Positions 1-9,256 of a DNA stretch of 64,000 nt are shown here, piece after piece. Where the stretch lies: assembly GCF_016924835.1 (NCBI RefSeq), contig NZ_CP070480.1, forward strand, positions 1,612,001 to 1,676,000. Reading direction: 5' to 3'. This stretch comes from Rothia sp. ZJ932. Lineage in GTDB: Bacteria; Actinomycetota; Actinomycetes; Actinomycetales; Micrococcaceae. Positions within the stretch are counted from its first letter, which is position 1. Each line of letters begins with the position of its first letter. Both the position numbers and the translations under genes were made by a program. The notes below the pieces were generated by a model. It was not told the origin of the DNA and ran no database searches. It worked only from the letters and a program-made list of their open reading frames with translations.

Positions 1-556
1 CCACAGTGTGGGGGTTGCCCATCGAAATAGAGACAGCAGGACGCGGGGTCTTAAGCCCTCGGGCGGTCACCATCGCGTCGTGCCCATTATCGCGGGCAGA
101 ATCACCGTCAATAAAGCTCCAAGGGCCCATATCTACGGCATACCCGTTATCAATCCGCGCCACCGTCTTGATGCCGGCGCGAGTGCCAATGCGAACATGC
201 TCGCCTTCTTCAAGAATGAGTAATTTCTGGGTGATCAGGTACTCGATGAAAGCGCGCACCCCGTTGCCGCACATCTCCGAGATAGAACCGTCGGCATTGC
301 GGTAGTCCATGAACCACTCGGCATCTTCAGCTTCATCGAGCAGATACTTGCCCTCAGCGAGCTCTGAGGTTTTGATAGCACGAATGAAACCGTCAGCGCC
401 AATACCAAAGTGGCGGTCGCATACACGTGCCACCAATTCAGGATCCAACGACAGCGCACCATGCTCATCGGTTACAAACACAAAATCATTACCGGTACCC
501 TGCCCCTTGGTCAGGGGAATACCGGAAAGTTCACCCCAGCGTTCTTGTTCAGTCAT
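1..556 (-). CDS. dapF: Diaminopimelate epimerase (partial, C-terminus outside window)
   Basis: The product interconverts LL- and meso-diaminopimelate, the last step before meso-DAP is used for lysine and peptidoglycan. The visible 185 residues carry the GTGNDF motif near residues 20-25 and the catalytic-Cys segment SEMCGNG (Cys about residue 96). The frame is open to the window edge at MGNPHTV, so the second half with the partner Cys is missing. The ATG at 554-556 begins MTEQERWGEL. The gene lies downstream of miaB-miaA on the same strand with a gap of about 190 bp, the order usual in actinobacteria. With dapA and dapB in the same window, three lysine/DAP genes are present. Confidence 0.93.
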   Translation of the reverse strand, partial: MTEQERWGELSGIPLTKGQGTGNDFVFVTDEHGALSLDPELVARVCDRHFGIGADGFIRAIKTSELAEGKYLLDEAEDAEWFMDYRNADGSISEMCGNGVRAFIEYLITQKLLILEEGEHVRIGTRAGIKTVARIDNGYAVDMGPWSFIDGDSARDNGHDAMVTARGLKTPRPAVSISMGNPHTV

Positions 557-742
557 GATGATCCTTTTATCTCGTGCGACCAGCAAATGTTCTTCTACCT
601 ATTGAACCATGAAGCCCCGGTTCACAGCCGAGAGAGCGCCAGCTGCCGTAACAACCCACGCTTATTTTTATGGTATTTCAGCCCTTATAGAGTTCTTCCG
701 CGATACCACGGCGCTACTTGTCCAAGGTTCAGAAGATTCTTT

Positions 743-1675
743 CTACTGTTCGCTTTTATGCACACGCGCCAGCGCCTGAGCACGGAGGTCAGCATCAGCC
801 CAGTCTAACCAGTTCACCCGGTCATCAGCGTTGAACCAGGTAATCTGGCGGCGGGCAAACTGGCGTGTAGCGGTCACGGTGTCTTCGATAGCTTGCTCGC
901 GGGTATAACCGGTTGCTTCAGGAACACCGCGTTGGGCGTCCAGCAGACGCAAGTACTCCCGGTAGCCGATGGCACGCGAGGCTGTTTTGCCTTCACGCAA
1001 CCCGCGTTTTTCGAGGGAGCTCACCTCATCGAGCAGACCGAGCGCGTCCATGAGCTCAACGCGACGGTGCAAACGCTCGTGCAGCTGCGCTCTGTCGCCG
1101 TTAAGCCCAATCTGCACGGTCTCGGTGACGTACTCACGACGAGGCATAAACGAGGTAAAGGTTCGCCCCGTCACCTCATACACCTCAAGGGCACGCACTA
1201 AACGGCGATCATCCTTAACTCGCGAAGCTGACTCCGGATCAACCTCAGCCAACCGGGCAAGCAAAACGCCGCGTCCGCTCGTCGCAAGTTCCTCTTCAAG
1301 GCGGACGCGCACCGCCGGGTCAGTCTCGGGGAACTCCAGCACATCAAGAACAGCACGAACATACAAACCTGAACCACCCACCAGAATCGGGTAATGCCCG
1401 CGAGCGCGCACCTCCTCGCAGAGGGCACGCGCCTGAGCTTGGAAGGTGGCAACGGAGGCTTCATCGCGTACATCCATAATGTCAAGTAGGTGATGGGGTA
1501 CGCCCTTCATCTGCTTACTGGTGACTTTGGCTGTACCGATATCCATGCCTCTGTAAAACTGCATCGAATCGGCGTTGATACATTCGCCGCCAAGCTCCAG
1601 TGCCAGTTCAATGGCAAGATCTGATTTGCCGGACCCCGTAGGCCCCACCACAGAGATGACCGGTAGCGTGTTCAT
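743..1675 (-). CDS. miaA: tRNA dimethylallyltransferase
   Basis: MiaA transfers a dimethylallyl group from DMAPP to N6 of A37 in tRNAs that read UNN codons. The 310-residue protein has the P-loop GPTGSGKS at residues 11-18 and the family segments [15 protein letters not shown] and VGGSGLY, and its length is normal. The start codon overlaps the last base of the miaB stop codon, so the two genes are probably translationally coupled. MiaB acts on the product of MiaA, so the pair forms one modification pathway. Confidence 0.96.
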   Translation of the reverse strand: MNTLPVISVVGPTGSGKSDLAIELALELGGECINADSMQFYRGMDIGTAKVTSKQMKGVPHHLLDIMDVRDEASVATFQAQARALCEEVRARGHYPILVGGSGLYVRAVLDVLEFPETDPAVRVRLEEELATSGRGVLLARLAEVDPESASRVKDDRRLVRALEVYEVTGRTFTSFMPRREYVTETVQIGLNGDRAQLHERLHRRVELMDALGLLDEVSSLEKRGLREGKTASRAIGYREYLRLLDAQRGVPEATGYTREQAIEDTVTATRQFARRQITWFNADDRVNWLDWADADLRAQALARVHKSEQ

Positions 1676-3189
1676 TACTTACGTAAGGTGGGGAAGCCCA
1701 GTGATACTGGCGCGCCGGGTACCTGAGTGATACCGGTACCGCAAGAATCTGCCTGGGCGCGGTCCCACGCATCGCCCGCGCGGGAACGACGCACAGCATA
1801 CTGCTCAGCGGTGGGGTCAGAAATCAGGTGGAAGGAACCGGCTTCGGTGATGGGTAGAGTCACCAAATCTCCGGGGCGCGGAGTCTCGCAACCTGCCGGA
1901 ATGGAGAAGTGAACCAGACGCATATCCTGAGTACGACCCGAAAGACGGTGGGTCTGCTCTGCCTTACGACCAGATTCTGCTACCACCATCAGCTCAACCG
2001 TTTTACCCATCTGCTTACGGTTTTCTTCAGCTGCAATGCGATCCTGCAAAACGGTCAGACGCTCGAAGCGTTCCTGCACAACTTCTTTGGGAACCTGGTT
2101 CTCAAACTCAGCGGCAGGAGTGCCGGGGCGAATGGAGTATTGGAAGGTGAAAGCGGTTGAAAAGCGGGCTTCTTCAACCACGCGCATGGTTTCTTGGAAA
2201 TCCTCTTCGGTCTCACCGGGGAAGCCCACAATAATATCGGTGGTGATAGCCGCGTCCGGCATTTTCTCGCGCACCTTTTCGAGGATACCCAAGAATTTCT
2301 TGGAACGGTAGGAACGGCGCATATCTTTAAGCACCTTGTCAGAACCCGATTGCAGGGGCATGTGCAGCACCGGCATCACGTTGGGAGTCTCAGCCATCGC
2401 ATCAATCACGTCGTCGGTAAACATTGCCGGGTGAGGGGAGGTGAAGCGGACGCGCTCCAACCCCTCAATCTCACCGCAGGCACGCAACAGCTTAGAAAAG
2501 GCCTGACGGTCGCCGAATTCAACGCCGTACGAGTTCACGTTCTGACCCAGCAGGGTCACCTCAATAGCACCGTCGTCGACTAGAGCCTGAACTTCAGCCA
2601 GAATATCTCCGGGACGGCGGTCTTTCTCTTTACCGCGTAGTGAGGGCACGATGCAGAAGGTACAGGTGTTGTTACAGCCCACCGAAATTGAAACCCAGCC
2701 CGAGTAGACGTGATCACGCTTGGTCGGCAGCGTGGAGGGGAAAACCTCCAGTGATTCCAGCAACTCAGCCTGTGCCTCATTGTTGTGGCGAGCGCGTTCT
2801 AAGAGGGCAGGCAAAGAACCAATATTGTGAGTGCCAAAGACAACATCAACCCAGGGAGCACGCTTGATGATGGCGTCCTGATCTTTCTGCGCCAGGCATC
2901 CGCCTACAGCAATCTGCATGCCTTCGTTCTCACGCTTGGTGGGAGCCAACATCCCCAGATTGCCGTACAGCTTGTTCGAGGCATTTTCACGCACAGCGCA
3001 GGTATTGAACACTACAAGGTCAGGAGTCTGCCCTTCTTCTACCGGAAGGTAACCGTTAGATTCCAACAAACCGCTCATGCGCTCGGAATCGTGCACGTTC
3101 ATCTGGCAACCGAACGTGCGTACCTCGTAGGTGCGGGCGCTGTTGGCAGTTACTGCGGGGGTCTGAGTTTCATCTAAGTTCAAAGTCAC
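1675..3189 (-). CDS. miaB: tRNA-2-methylthio-N6-dimethylallyladenosine synthase
   Basis: MiaB is a radical-SAM methylthiotransferase that converts i6A37 to ms2i6A37 in tRNA. The first cluster is likely held by Cys28 (TFGCQMN), Cys64 (FNTCAVRE) and Cys98 (GGCLAQ); the radical-SAM cluster by Cys172, Cys176 and Cys179 (CNNTCTFC). A TRAM-like segment follows. The 504 residues end with a tail of about 40 residues beyond the TRAM region, longer than the E. coli protein. The start is a GTG at 3187-3189 with no clear Shine-Dalgarno. The divergent gene begins only 26 bp away, so the promoters must overlap and one or both messages may be leaderless. Confidence 0.95.
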   Translation of the reverse strand: MTLNLDETQTPAVTANSARTYEVRTFGCQMNVHDSERMSGLLESNGYLPVEEGQTPDLVVFNTCAVRENASNKLYGNLGMLAPTKRENEGMQIAVGGCLAQKDQDAIIKRAPWVDVVFGTHNIGSLPALLERARHNNEAQAELLESLEVFPSTLPTKRDHVYSGWVSISVGCNNTCTFCIVPSLRGKEKDRRPGDILAEVQALVDDGAIEVTLLGQNVNSYGVEFGDRQAFSKLLRACGEIEGLERVRFTSPHPAMFTDDVIDAMAETPNVMPVLHMPLQSGSDKVLKDMRRSYRSKKFLGILEKVREKMPDAAITTDIIVGFPGETEEDFQETMRVVEEARFSTAFTFQYSIRPGTPAAEFENQVPKEVVQERFERLTVLQDRIAAEENRKQMGKTVELMVVAESGRKAEQTHRLSGRTQDMRLVHFSIPAGCETPRPGDLVTLPITEAGSFHLISDPTAEQYAVRRSRAGDAWDRAQADSCGTGITQVPGAPVSLGFPTLRK

Positions 3190-3215
3190 CTTACAAGACT
3201 ACTCGATAAGGCATA

Positions 3216-4397
3216 ATGTGCTCCATGAATAATACGCCACGTTCACCACACTGCCAGGGGCTGTACGATGCGGCGTGCTCTCGTTATCAGCCCCAACCGG
3301 CGGACTCCCCCGTTGATACTCCCAAATTTGCTTCTCTTCTTGATGCCCTGGTTTCGGTGGCAGCTGGTGTCTGCAATATTGAGCAGGACGCGCTAGAGCA
3401 CCTTGAGATCCTTTCAGCTGGTATGCGTTCGGTGGTGGTTCGTTGTGTCTTTGCTTTTGGTGCTGATTCTAGTCCACAAGGTTCCAGGCACACGTTTTCG
3501 GTTATTGCCAAGCACTACAGGCGCAAGGATTCTGCAACCAATTCCGGCGGGTTCGGGTACATTCGCGAGGTCTGTTCGCTGCCGACTTTTAACTATTGGG
3601 CACCTAAACTCTTTAGCTCGCTGTTGGGTTCTGACCCTTTAAAGCGGGTGACTGTTACTGAGGATTTAGGGAATTTTCGTTCCGTTCATGCCCTACTGAC
3701 CAAGGGCGAAATAGAGGCTGGTCTTGATGCCTATCTGAAATTTTTTGAGGATATCTATGCTCAAGATGACACCTGGCACATAGAGTTCCAAGCAGCGGTG
3801 AAGGAGCTTGACCCCCAGGCGACATCACCGGGGTCACTCACCAGCCCCCGTTTAGGTATCAAGGGGTGGCGGCGTTTGGCTGCCATTGCTGGAGTACCAC
3901 TGGCTGAGTCTGTGGAATGCACTCTTGAGATCAATACGGTACCCGCTTTTTCCATGCACACTGTACTTTCGCACGGAGATTTTTCTCCGCACAATATAGC
4001 GGTCGCTGACGCAGAGGTGCGTGCTTTTGACGCGGAGGGAGCTGCTATTCATCACGCCTTTTTACCGGTTGCCGATATGTTGCTGGGGTTCCCTCTCTCC
4101 CCATATCACCGCGACTATTTACCGCTGGTAGAAAGGGCGCTATGGCAGGACGCCTGCCGGCGGCTCTACGCCCTAGCAGCTCAGCACGATTTGGAAGCTG
4201 GTTTCGATACTGACTTACATCTAAGCGAACAGATGATGGTTATGGCAGGCATGGTCTTGGAACTTACAGGTTTCACCGCCCACGACCTAACCGATACACA
4301 CCGTCAGCTACTCACGCACACCGCCGCCCGCGTAGCGCAACACTACCCGGATGCGTCCGCACTGATACAGCGGGTCTTAGAGCACCGCAATCTCTAG
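3216..4397 (+). CDS. Aminoglycoside phosphotransferase/choline kinase-like protein
   Basis: This is a 393-residue protein of the APH/choline-kinase fold. The Brenner-type catalytic motif HGDFSPHN lies near residue 253, and a metal-binding acidic segment (AFDAEGAA) follows about 20 residues later. The rest is poorly conserved, so the substrate cannot be named, and resistance should not be inferred. A second ATG nine bases into the frame (CTCC then ATG) is an equally possible start. The gene is divergent from miaB and converges on recX, whose stop codon is only 17 bp away. It stands as a single gene inside the conserved recX-miaB region. Confidence 0.7.
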   Translation: MCSMNNTPRSPHCQGLYDAACSRYQPQPADSPVDTPKFASLLDALVSVAAGVCNIEQDALEHLEILSAGMRSVVVRCVFAFGADSSPQGSRHTFSVIAKHYRRKDSATNSGGFGYIREVCSLPTFNYWAPKLFSSLLGSDPLKRVTVTEDLGNFRSVHALLTKGEIEAGLDAYLKFFEDIYAQDDTWHIEFQAAVKELDPQATSPGSLTSPRLGIKGWRRLAAIAGVPLAESVECTLEINTVPAFSMHTVLSHGDFSPHNIAVADAEVRAFDAEGAAIHHAFLPVADMLLGFPLSPYHRDYLPLVERALWQDACRRLYALAAQHDLEAGFDTDLHLSEQMMVMAGMVLELTGFTAHDLTDTHRQLLTHTAARVAQHYPDASALIQRVLEHRNL

Positions 4398-4414
4398 CTC
4401 GCAAGCGGGGTATG

Positions 4415-5428
4415 TTAGAAGTAATACTCCTCAGATTCTGCTGATCTGCCGCCATTCTCCTGCACGTAGTTCTCAATTTCTTCGCTGACCACGCTAAAAG
4501 CCATAGAGGGCGGATAGCCCTTGCGTGCCAGCATACCCACCAGCCGGCGCATAATCTTTTCTTTTTCTTTCCGATCTGAAAAGTCCATAGAAGGTCGCAT
4601 TTTTTTGGCAACCAGCTGGTGAGCGTCGCTGCGTTCGTCCTCTTCGCTGCGCTGCTCAAGAGCTTCAGCAACGTGCTCCTCAGCGACCCCTTTACTTTTG
4701 AGCTCGCGGGCTATTGCTGAGCGTGATAGCTTTTTGAAAGTCACTTTTTCCCGAACGTACATCTGAGCGAACTCTTGATCATTTATGAGTTTGGCTGCTT
4801 CAAATCTATCGAGAACATCAACGATGGTTTCTTCGCTAATTTCTTTGTCTCGGAGTTTCTTCTCAAGCATCACCCTTGACTTAGCGCTAGCTGCCAACTG
4901 GTTGAGCACAATATTTTTAGCTTTGGTAAATTCGCTCTCAGGCTCATGGGCAGCCCCCCTGCGCCAGGGCTTTTTGGCTTCGTCGGGCGTCCCTACCCCG
5001 TGCAGGGCGTATAGCGCCAAATCTTCTTCAGTATCAGGCTGGGCAAGTCTGCTTTCGGGGCGAAACTGAGTTGTCTTAGCCGGTTTATGTGATCCTTTCT
5101 TCTCGTCCTCAAGCTCTGGCGCAGCGCCGAAAGCCGGGGCGAAAGGGGAATTCTGCAGGTACTTAGCCGGTGGTTTACGAAACCCTTTTTTGCGTTGAGT
5201 GTTCGGGTTCCTGCTGTGTTGCCGTCCTGAACGGTTACGACTAGACGCTTCCTCTTCCATGCGCCTATCGCTCTTGGAAGATTCAGAAAACGGTGCGTTT
5301 TCGCCAGTATATTGGCGTCCCACAGTGTTAGCGCTTGGACGGATACCCTCCCCCGGCTTTTCTTCTTGGGCGCCGGTAGATGCGGGGTGCCAGTCAGGAT
5401 AATCGTTAGCTGGGTTGCTTACCATCAT
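4415..5428 (-). CDS. recX: Regulatory protein RecX with long N-terminal extension
   Basis: RecX binds RecA filaments and limits their extension. The recognisable RecX domain, a set of short three-helix repeats with segments such as EETIVDVLDRFEAAKLINDQ and QEFAQMYVREK, occupies about residues 165-330. Before it lies an extension of about 160 residues rich in S, R, K, P, E and N that looks disordered and has no motif I recognise. Typical RecX proteins are about 150-260 residues, so 337 is long. The gene follows recA by 145 bp, with a hairpin terminator between them, so recX is probably expressed by read-through at a lower level than recA. Confidence 0.9.
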   Translation of the reverse strand: MMVSNPANDYPDWHPASTGAQEEKPGEGIRPSANTVGRQYTGENAPFSESSKSDRRMEEEASSRNRSGRQHSRNPNTQRKKGFRKPPAKYLQNSPFAPAFGAAPELEDEKKGSHKPAKTTQFRPESRLAQPDTEEDLALYALHGVGTPDEAKKPWRRGAAHEPESEFTKAKNIVLNQLAASAKSRVMLEKKLRDKEISEETIVDVLDRFEAAKLINDQEFAQMYVREKVTFKKLSRSAIARELKSKGVAEEHVAEALEQRSEEDERSDAHQLVAKKMRPSMDFSDRKEKEKIMRRLVGMLARKGYPPSMAFSVVSEEIENYVQENGGRSAESEEYYF

Positions 5429-5510
5429 GTTCTAGGGCACCTCCTCCATTTATATACTCACGGTGCTTAGCCATTGTAAAAGGTAAGAGACTACTGACTT
5501 GTTTCAACGC

Positions 5511-5552
5511 AAAAAAAGTGTTGCTACCAACGAAAACCGCAGGTAGCAACAC
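5511..5552 (-). terminator. Rho-independent terminator between recA and recX
   Basis: A perfect 11-bp stem (GTGTTGCTACC at 5518-5528 with GGTAGCAACAC at 5542-5552) encloses a 13-nt loop. Read on the minus strand it is followed by seven T residues (5511-5517). It lies just after the recA stop codon at 5574 and before recX. Confidence 0.88.
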
Positions 5553-5573
5553 TGTGATAACCCGCGTGCCGAG

Positions 5574-6701
5574 TTAGAAGTTTTCGGGCAAATCTCCTAG
5601 GGGATCAATAGCGTCGTCGGTGATGACTCCATCTGCATCTACTCCATCAGGAGCGTCCGCGTTTTCGTCCTCAATGATTCCCAGCTTCACGAGAGTCTTG
5701 TACTGGATTTCCTCAGCAAGCTCGGGATTGTCTTTGAGGAAGCGGCGGGCGTTTTCTTTACCCTGCCCCAGCTGATCGCCTTCGTAAGTAAACCATGCAC
5801 CTGACTTCTTGACGATGCCGTTTTCAACGCCCATATCGATGATACCGCCCTCAATGGAAATGCCTTCACCATAGAGAATGTCGAATTCTGCCTGCTTGAA
5901 GGGCGGTGCCATCTTGTTCTTCACGATCTTGGCACGGGTGCGGTTACCAATCGGGTTTGCACCGTCTTTGAGAGTTTCAATACGGCGAATATCAATACGA
6001 ACCGATGCGTAGAACTTCAGTGCTTTACCACCGGTAGTGGTCTCGGGTGAACCGAAGAAAACACCGATCTTTTCGCGCAGCTGGTTGATGAAGATGGCGG
6101 TGGTGTTGGTCTGAGCGAGGCGACCGGTAATCTTACGCAGTGCCTGTGACATGAGGCGAGCTTGCAGACCCACGTGTGAGTCACCCATTTCGCCTTCAAT
6201 TTCGGCGCGGGGAACGAGTGCGGCAACGGAATCAACGACGATGATGTCCACTGAGCCTGAGCCGACGAGCATATCCATGATTTCCAACGCCTGCTCACCG
6301 GTATCGGGCTGAGATACCAGCAGTGAGTCGGTATCGACGCCTAGCTTAGCTGCGTAAATGGGGTCAAGAGCGTGCTCAGCGTCGATGAAAGCTGCAATGC
6401 CACCCGCTTTTTGAACGCTAGCAACGGCGTGCAGAGCAACAGTGGTTTTACCTGATGATTCAGGGCCATAGACCTCAATCACGCGGCCGCGGGGCAAACC
6501 GCCAATGCCGAGTGCAGCGTCTAGGGAGAGAGCACCGGTTGAGATGGTCTCGACCTTGACAGCTTCTTTGTCGCCCAGACGCATGACAGCGCCTTTGCCG
6601 TAGTTCTTGTCGATTTGTGCGAGGACGCCTTCGAGCGCCTTTTCGCGGTCTGATGCCGGAACCTGGCTCACTGAAGTGTTAGCACGTGCTTTAGCTGCCA
6701 T
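5574..6701 (-). CDS. recA: Recombinase RecA
   Basis: RecA forms ATP-dependent filaments on single-stranded DNA for recombination and for LexA self-cleavage in the SOS response. The 375-residue protein has Walker [10 protein letters not shown] near residues 79-87, a Walker B ending in [10 protein letters not shown], the L1/L2 loop regions and the usual acidic C-terminus. The ATG at 6699-6701 is chosen because AGAAGG lies seven bases upstream; the frame stays open 34 codons further, without a ribosome site. A strong terminator follows. The upstream region holds a consensus DnaA box and a LexA-like site (listed separately). Confidence 0.98.
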   Translation of the reverse strand: MAAKARANTSVSQVPASDREKALEGVLAQIDKNYGKGAVMRLGDKEAVKVETISTGALSLDAALGIGGLPRGRVIEVYGPESSGKTTVALHAVASVQKAGGIAAFIDAEHALDPIYAAKLGVDTDSLLVSQPDTGEQALEIMDMLVGSGSVDIIVVDSVAALVPRAEIEGEMGDSHVGLQARLMSQALRKITGRLAQTNTTAIFINQLREKIGVFFGSPETTTGGKALKFYASVRIDIRRIETLKDGANPIGNRTRAKIVKNKMAPPFKQAEFDILYGEGISIEGGIIDMGVENGIVKKSGAWFTYEGDQLGQGKENARRFLKDNPELAEEIQYKTLVKLGIIEDENADAPDGVDADGVITDDAIDPLGDLPENF

Positions 6702-6825
6702 GTTTTGCCTTCTTTCATGGTGTGATCTCGTGGTGCGCCTGAACTTCAGCGGTTCAGACTTCGTGTTTTCTATAGTCACCACGGTAGCGGTACCGGCTGA
6801 CAATTTAGGACCGTTTGAGCAAATC

Positions 6826-6834
6826 TGTGGATAA
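6826..6834 (-). promoter_or_regulatory. Consensus DnaA box upstream of recA
   Basis: TGTGGATAA on the plus strand is the exact complement of the DnaA box TTATCCACA. It lies about 125 bp upstream of the recA start. A second, imperfect copy (TTGTGGAAAC, starting at 6864) lies about 40 bp further upstream. The match is seen; DnaA control is inference. Confidence 0.5.
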
Positions 6835-6890
6835 CTTGCTCATTTTTCGACCGTTTTGACCGATTGTGGAAACAACTCTACCAGATTTTC

Positions 6891-6902
6891 GAACATATTT
6901 TC
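6891..6902. promoter_or_regulatory. Candidate LexA (SOS) box for recA
   Basis: GAACATATTTTC matches the actinobacterial SOS palindrome GAAC-N4-GTTC with one mismatch in the second half-site. It lies 190 bp upstream of the recA ATG, in the only AT-rich stretch between recA and the DUF3046 gene. The position is somewhat far from the start codon, so the transcript would have a long leader. Confidence 0.5.
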
Positions 6903-6961
6903 TAGTTACACGGGTAGATTCGAATACCTAGAATATATTTACGAAAAGATTGGTGGTGAGC

Positions 6962-7183
6962 CTATCGCTTCGGAGCGATATCAGGCCCCCACCAGCGTTC
7001 CTCCGGTATTTCCTGCACCTGACATACTGCCCGCCACACCTCTGCCGGGTTAAACCCCTGCCGAAGCGCTTCCTCTGCGGTGAAGTCACCACACTGCCCC
7101 AGCACTAAATCGCGGGCAAGCACCCGGGCATACCCCTCACCGAACTCATGCCCCATCAAAAACCAGAACTCACTCAGCTTCAT
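6962..7183 (-). CDS. DUF3046 family protein
   Basis: This 73-residue protein begins MKLSEFWFLM and contains ARDLVLGQ, AEEALRQG and EVWRAVC, the pattern of the actinobacterial DUF3046 family. These proteins are usually encoded beside recA and their function is unknown. The ATG at 7181-7183 matches the family N-terminus better than the upstream in-frame TTG at 7204. The gene lies between clgR and recA on the same strand. Confidence 0.85.
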   Translation of the reverse strand: MKLSEFWFLMGHEFGEGYARVLARDLVLGQCGDFTAEEALRQGFNPAEVWRAVCQVQEIPEERWWGPDIAPKR

Positions 7184-7250
7184 GTGTCTTGAGTTTACTC
7201 TCAATCATCATCTGATACATGTCTGCCCCCTCACAAGAAGTGAACGCTCT

Positions 7251-7286
7251 ATATAAAAGTGCCCCGCACTTCACCAAGTGCGGGGC
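7251..7286 (-). terminator. Terminator downstream of clgR
   Basis: A perfect 11-bp GC-rich stem (GCCCCGCACTT 7261-7271, AAGTGCGGGGC 7276-7286) has a 4-nt loop. It is followed on the minus strand by ACTTTTATA and on the plus strand by TTTT, so it may work in both directions. Confidence 0.85.
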
Positions 7287-7304
7287 TTTTCTGAGATCTA
7301 GACC

Positions 7305-7757
7305 TTAGCGGGCAACGCTCAAGGAGTGAGCGTCCTGAGGAATATCCTTGCTTGAGGTTGCAGCGATGCCGTACTCACGCTTGAACTGATCTGAGAATTC
7401 AGCAGGTACGGTGTCAGGCACAGTAAAGCCGGTCTCAGGTGCCATGCGGTCTGATACTTCGCGCAGCATCTGCGACAGTGAAATATCGAGCGCCTCGCAG
7501 ATTGACGCCAGAAGCTCAGATGATGCTTCTTTCTGTCCGCGTTCTACTTCTGAGAGGTACCCCAGAGATACGCGAGCACTGTGTGAAACTTCGCGCAGGG
7601 TGCGACTCTGACGCTGGCGAACATCGCGCAACACTTCACCGATAGCGTGGCGCAGGAGAATAGTTTTGGGAGCAGAAGTGGTAGGTGCAGCTGCCTCTGA
7701 TTGGTCAACGTCCTTCCATCGAACGACGCCGTTTACTGATACTGGTTGCTTCGACAT
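7305..7757 (-). CDS. clgR: XRE-type transcriptional regulator, ClgR-like
   Basis: The 150-residue protein has a helix-turn-helix at about residues 45-105 ([21 protein letters not shown], then [14 protein letters not shown]). ClgR activates clp protease genes in corynebacteria, mycobacteria and streptomycetes, and in Mycobacterium tuberculosis it lies in the same ftsK-pgsA-clgR neighbourhood. That family match and position are the basis for the name. The C-terminal tail ends in LSVAR; small hydrophobic C-termini on ClgR proteins can act as Clp degradation signals, and this one may do so. A 281-bp gap separates it from the CinA-like gene. I did not find a clear ClgR binding site there. Confidence 0.85.
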   Translation of the reverse strand: MSKQPVSVNGVVRWKDVDQSEAAAPTTSAPKTILLRHAIGEVLRDVRQRQSRTLREVSHSARVSLGYLSEVERGQKEASSELLASICEALDISLSQMLREVSDRMAPETGFTVPDTVPAEFSDQFKREYGIAATSSKDIPQDAHSLSVAR

Positions 7758-8038
7758 GAGAGTCTTTTTCCTTCAGTGATCATCGCGCTCTTTCTTCTAA
7801 TGAGCGCTCCTTTGTGTTCTACTCAACAGCCTAACGCATTTTTGAGCAGTATGCACTGTGTTTCGTGGGACGCCCCCACGCTTCACTCATTGCGTTATGA
7901 CTATTTCAACGCATGAAGCTGGGAGTTTGTTCCCGGTTTACCGCAGAATTTTCTGACGAGAAGCTGAGCAAAAGCTGGTAGAAGATGTACCTTGTTCATA
8001 CAAAGTTCATTCAGCGCACTGAGACAGGCGTACTATAT

Positions 8039-8536
8039 TCAGGTGCCCACCGACAGTTTCTCGAGATGCGCTAAGAGATGAGCCAGTACGTCCTCTACCG
8101 TTGCCTGACGAATCTCTTGCCTGTTGCCCTCATATTTTTTCTCATACGCATAGGTCTCGCCAGCACAAAATATACCAATAAATACTGTACCCACGGGTTT
8201 GCCATCGGCAGGCTCAGGACCAGCAGCACCCGTGGTTGCAACAGCGCAGTCTGCCTCGCAAACGCGTGCCGCGCCCTGCGCCATGGAGCGAACTACCTCA
8301 GAGTCTACTGCCCCCTGAGTTTTCAGCAGCTGGGCAGACACACCCAAAACCCCGGCCTTCACATCGCTACTGTAAGAAATCACACCACCACGATATACAG
8401 CTGAGGCACCGGGGACATCGCACAGAGTTGCCCCAACTAACCCGGCGGTCAGCGACTCAGCCGTTGCGAGCTGAACACCTCGCGTCTTGGCAGTTTCGAT
8501 GACCCGTTGCGCTAGAGAATAACCCCGTGAGCTCAT
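8039..8536 (-). CDS. cinA: CinA C-terminal family nicotinamide-nucleotide amidase
   Basis: The 165-residue protein is the stand-alone CinA C-terminal domain (PncC type). It contains TAESLTAGLVG, VYRGGVISYSS, VATTGAAGPEP and KPVGTVFIG, the conserved segments of nicotinamide-nucleotide amidase, which recycles NMN. The N-terminal CinA domain is absent, as is common in actinobacteria. It lies 23 bp downstream of pgsA and is probably co-transcribed. Some annotations call such proteins competence/damage-inducible; no link to competence is visible here. Confidence 0.9.
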   Translation of the reverse strand: MSSRGYSLAQRVIETAKTRGVQLATAESLTAGLVGATLCDVPGASAVYRGGVISYSSDVKAGVLGVSAQLLKTQGAVDSEVVRSMAQGAARVCEADCAVATTGAAGPEPADGKPVGTVFIGIFCAGETYAYEKKYEGNRQEIRQATVEDVLAHLLAHLEKLSVGT

Positions 8537-8559
8537 GATTCGATTCGCTCCTGTCTGTG

Positions 8560-9165
8560 TTATTTGTTCTGAGACGTGAAGTAGTCACGGCGCAGCTGCA
8601 TAGCCTTAATCACGTAATCCATACCGGTTACCACAGTGACGATAACGACTGCTGCCATGACCAGCCAACCGAGCCATAGCGCCCAAGCGCCCAAGGACGC
8701 CAGCGGCAACAGCATCAGCACTAGAGCCACCGTCTGCAAAACAGTTTTGAGTTTGCCACCCTTCGAAGCTGCCATTACCCCGTACTTAATGATGAAAAGA
8801 CGCATCACGGTGATGCCCCACTCACGCACCAGAATGACAATAGTAACCCACCACCACAGCTCACCCAGCATCGACAGCAGAACAAAGGCTGCGCCGGTGA
8901 GTAGTTTGTCAGCGATGGGATCAGCAATCTTACCGAAGCTGGTAATAAGGTTACGCGAGCGTGCGATGGAGCCGTCCAGCCAGTCGGTAATCATTGCCAG
9001 TATGAACACTGCTACTGCCCACCAGCGCATACTCATGTTGGTTTCGCCGTAGGTACCTCCCAGCCAGAGAAGCCAGATGAACAGTGGAACCATCAGGATG
9101 CGTAGCGCGGTCAGCGCGTTGGGGAGGTTCCAGTTTGACGCGGTGGGGTTCACGGGGGTTGTCAC
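8560..9165 (-). CDS. pgsA: CDP-diacylglycerol--glycerol-3-phosphate 3-phosphatidyltransferase
   Basis: PgsA is a membrane enzyme making phosphatidylglycerol phosphate, on the route to phosphatidylglycerol and cardiolipin. The CDP-alcohol phosphotransferase motif is complete: DG-x2-AR-x8-G-x3-D-x3-D, seen as DGSIAR followed by GKIADPIAD. Several hydrophobic helices surround it. I place the start at the GTG (9163-9165), preceded by GAAAGG at about eight bases, giving 201 residues that begin MTTPVNPTAS. The frame runs on for 52 codons into the ftsK 3' end, which is unlikely to be translated. A large hairpin sits just upstream of the ribosome site. Confidence 0.93.
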   Translation of the reverse strand: MTTPVNPTASNWNLPNALTALRILMVPLFIWLLWLGGTYGETNMSMRWWAVAVFILAMITDWLDGSIARSRNLITSFGKIADPIADKLLTGAAFVLLSMLGELWWWVTIVILVREWGITVMRLFIIKYGVMAASKGGKLKTVLQTVALVLMLLPLASLGAWALWLGWLVMAAVVIVTVVTGMDYVIKAMQLRRDYFTSQNK

Positions 9166-9184
9166 TTTTATGCCTTTCGCAGGT

Positions 9185-9226
9185 GGCGGTGGCGTACTGT
9201 CTTTTTCTTTACAGTACGCCACCGCC
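9185..9226 (-). terminator. Perfect 16-bp hairpin between ftsK and pgsA
   Basis: GGCGGTGGCGTACTGT (9185-9200) pairs perfectly with ACAGTACGCCACCGCC (9211-9226) around a 10-nt loop. No T-tract follows on either strand. It could be a U-less terminator or attenuator for ftsK, or an RNA-processing/stability element. Confidence 0.7.
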
Positions 9227-9256
9227 GTCAGTAGTCCAGGTAGCTCCGTCAGTGTT

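Noticed and set aside
3216-4397. Calling the kinase-like gene an antibiotic resistance gene
   Set aside because: Only the general APH/choline-kinase motif is present; no subfamily match to a resistance enzyme can be supported.
7866-7882. Short dyad CGTGGG/CCCACG between clgR and the CinA-like gene
   Set aside because: Only six base pairs with no T-tract and no fit to a known ClgR site; too weak to annotate.
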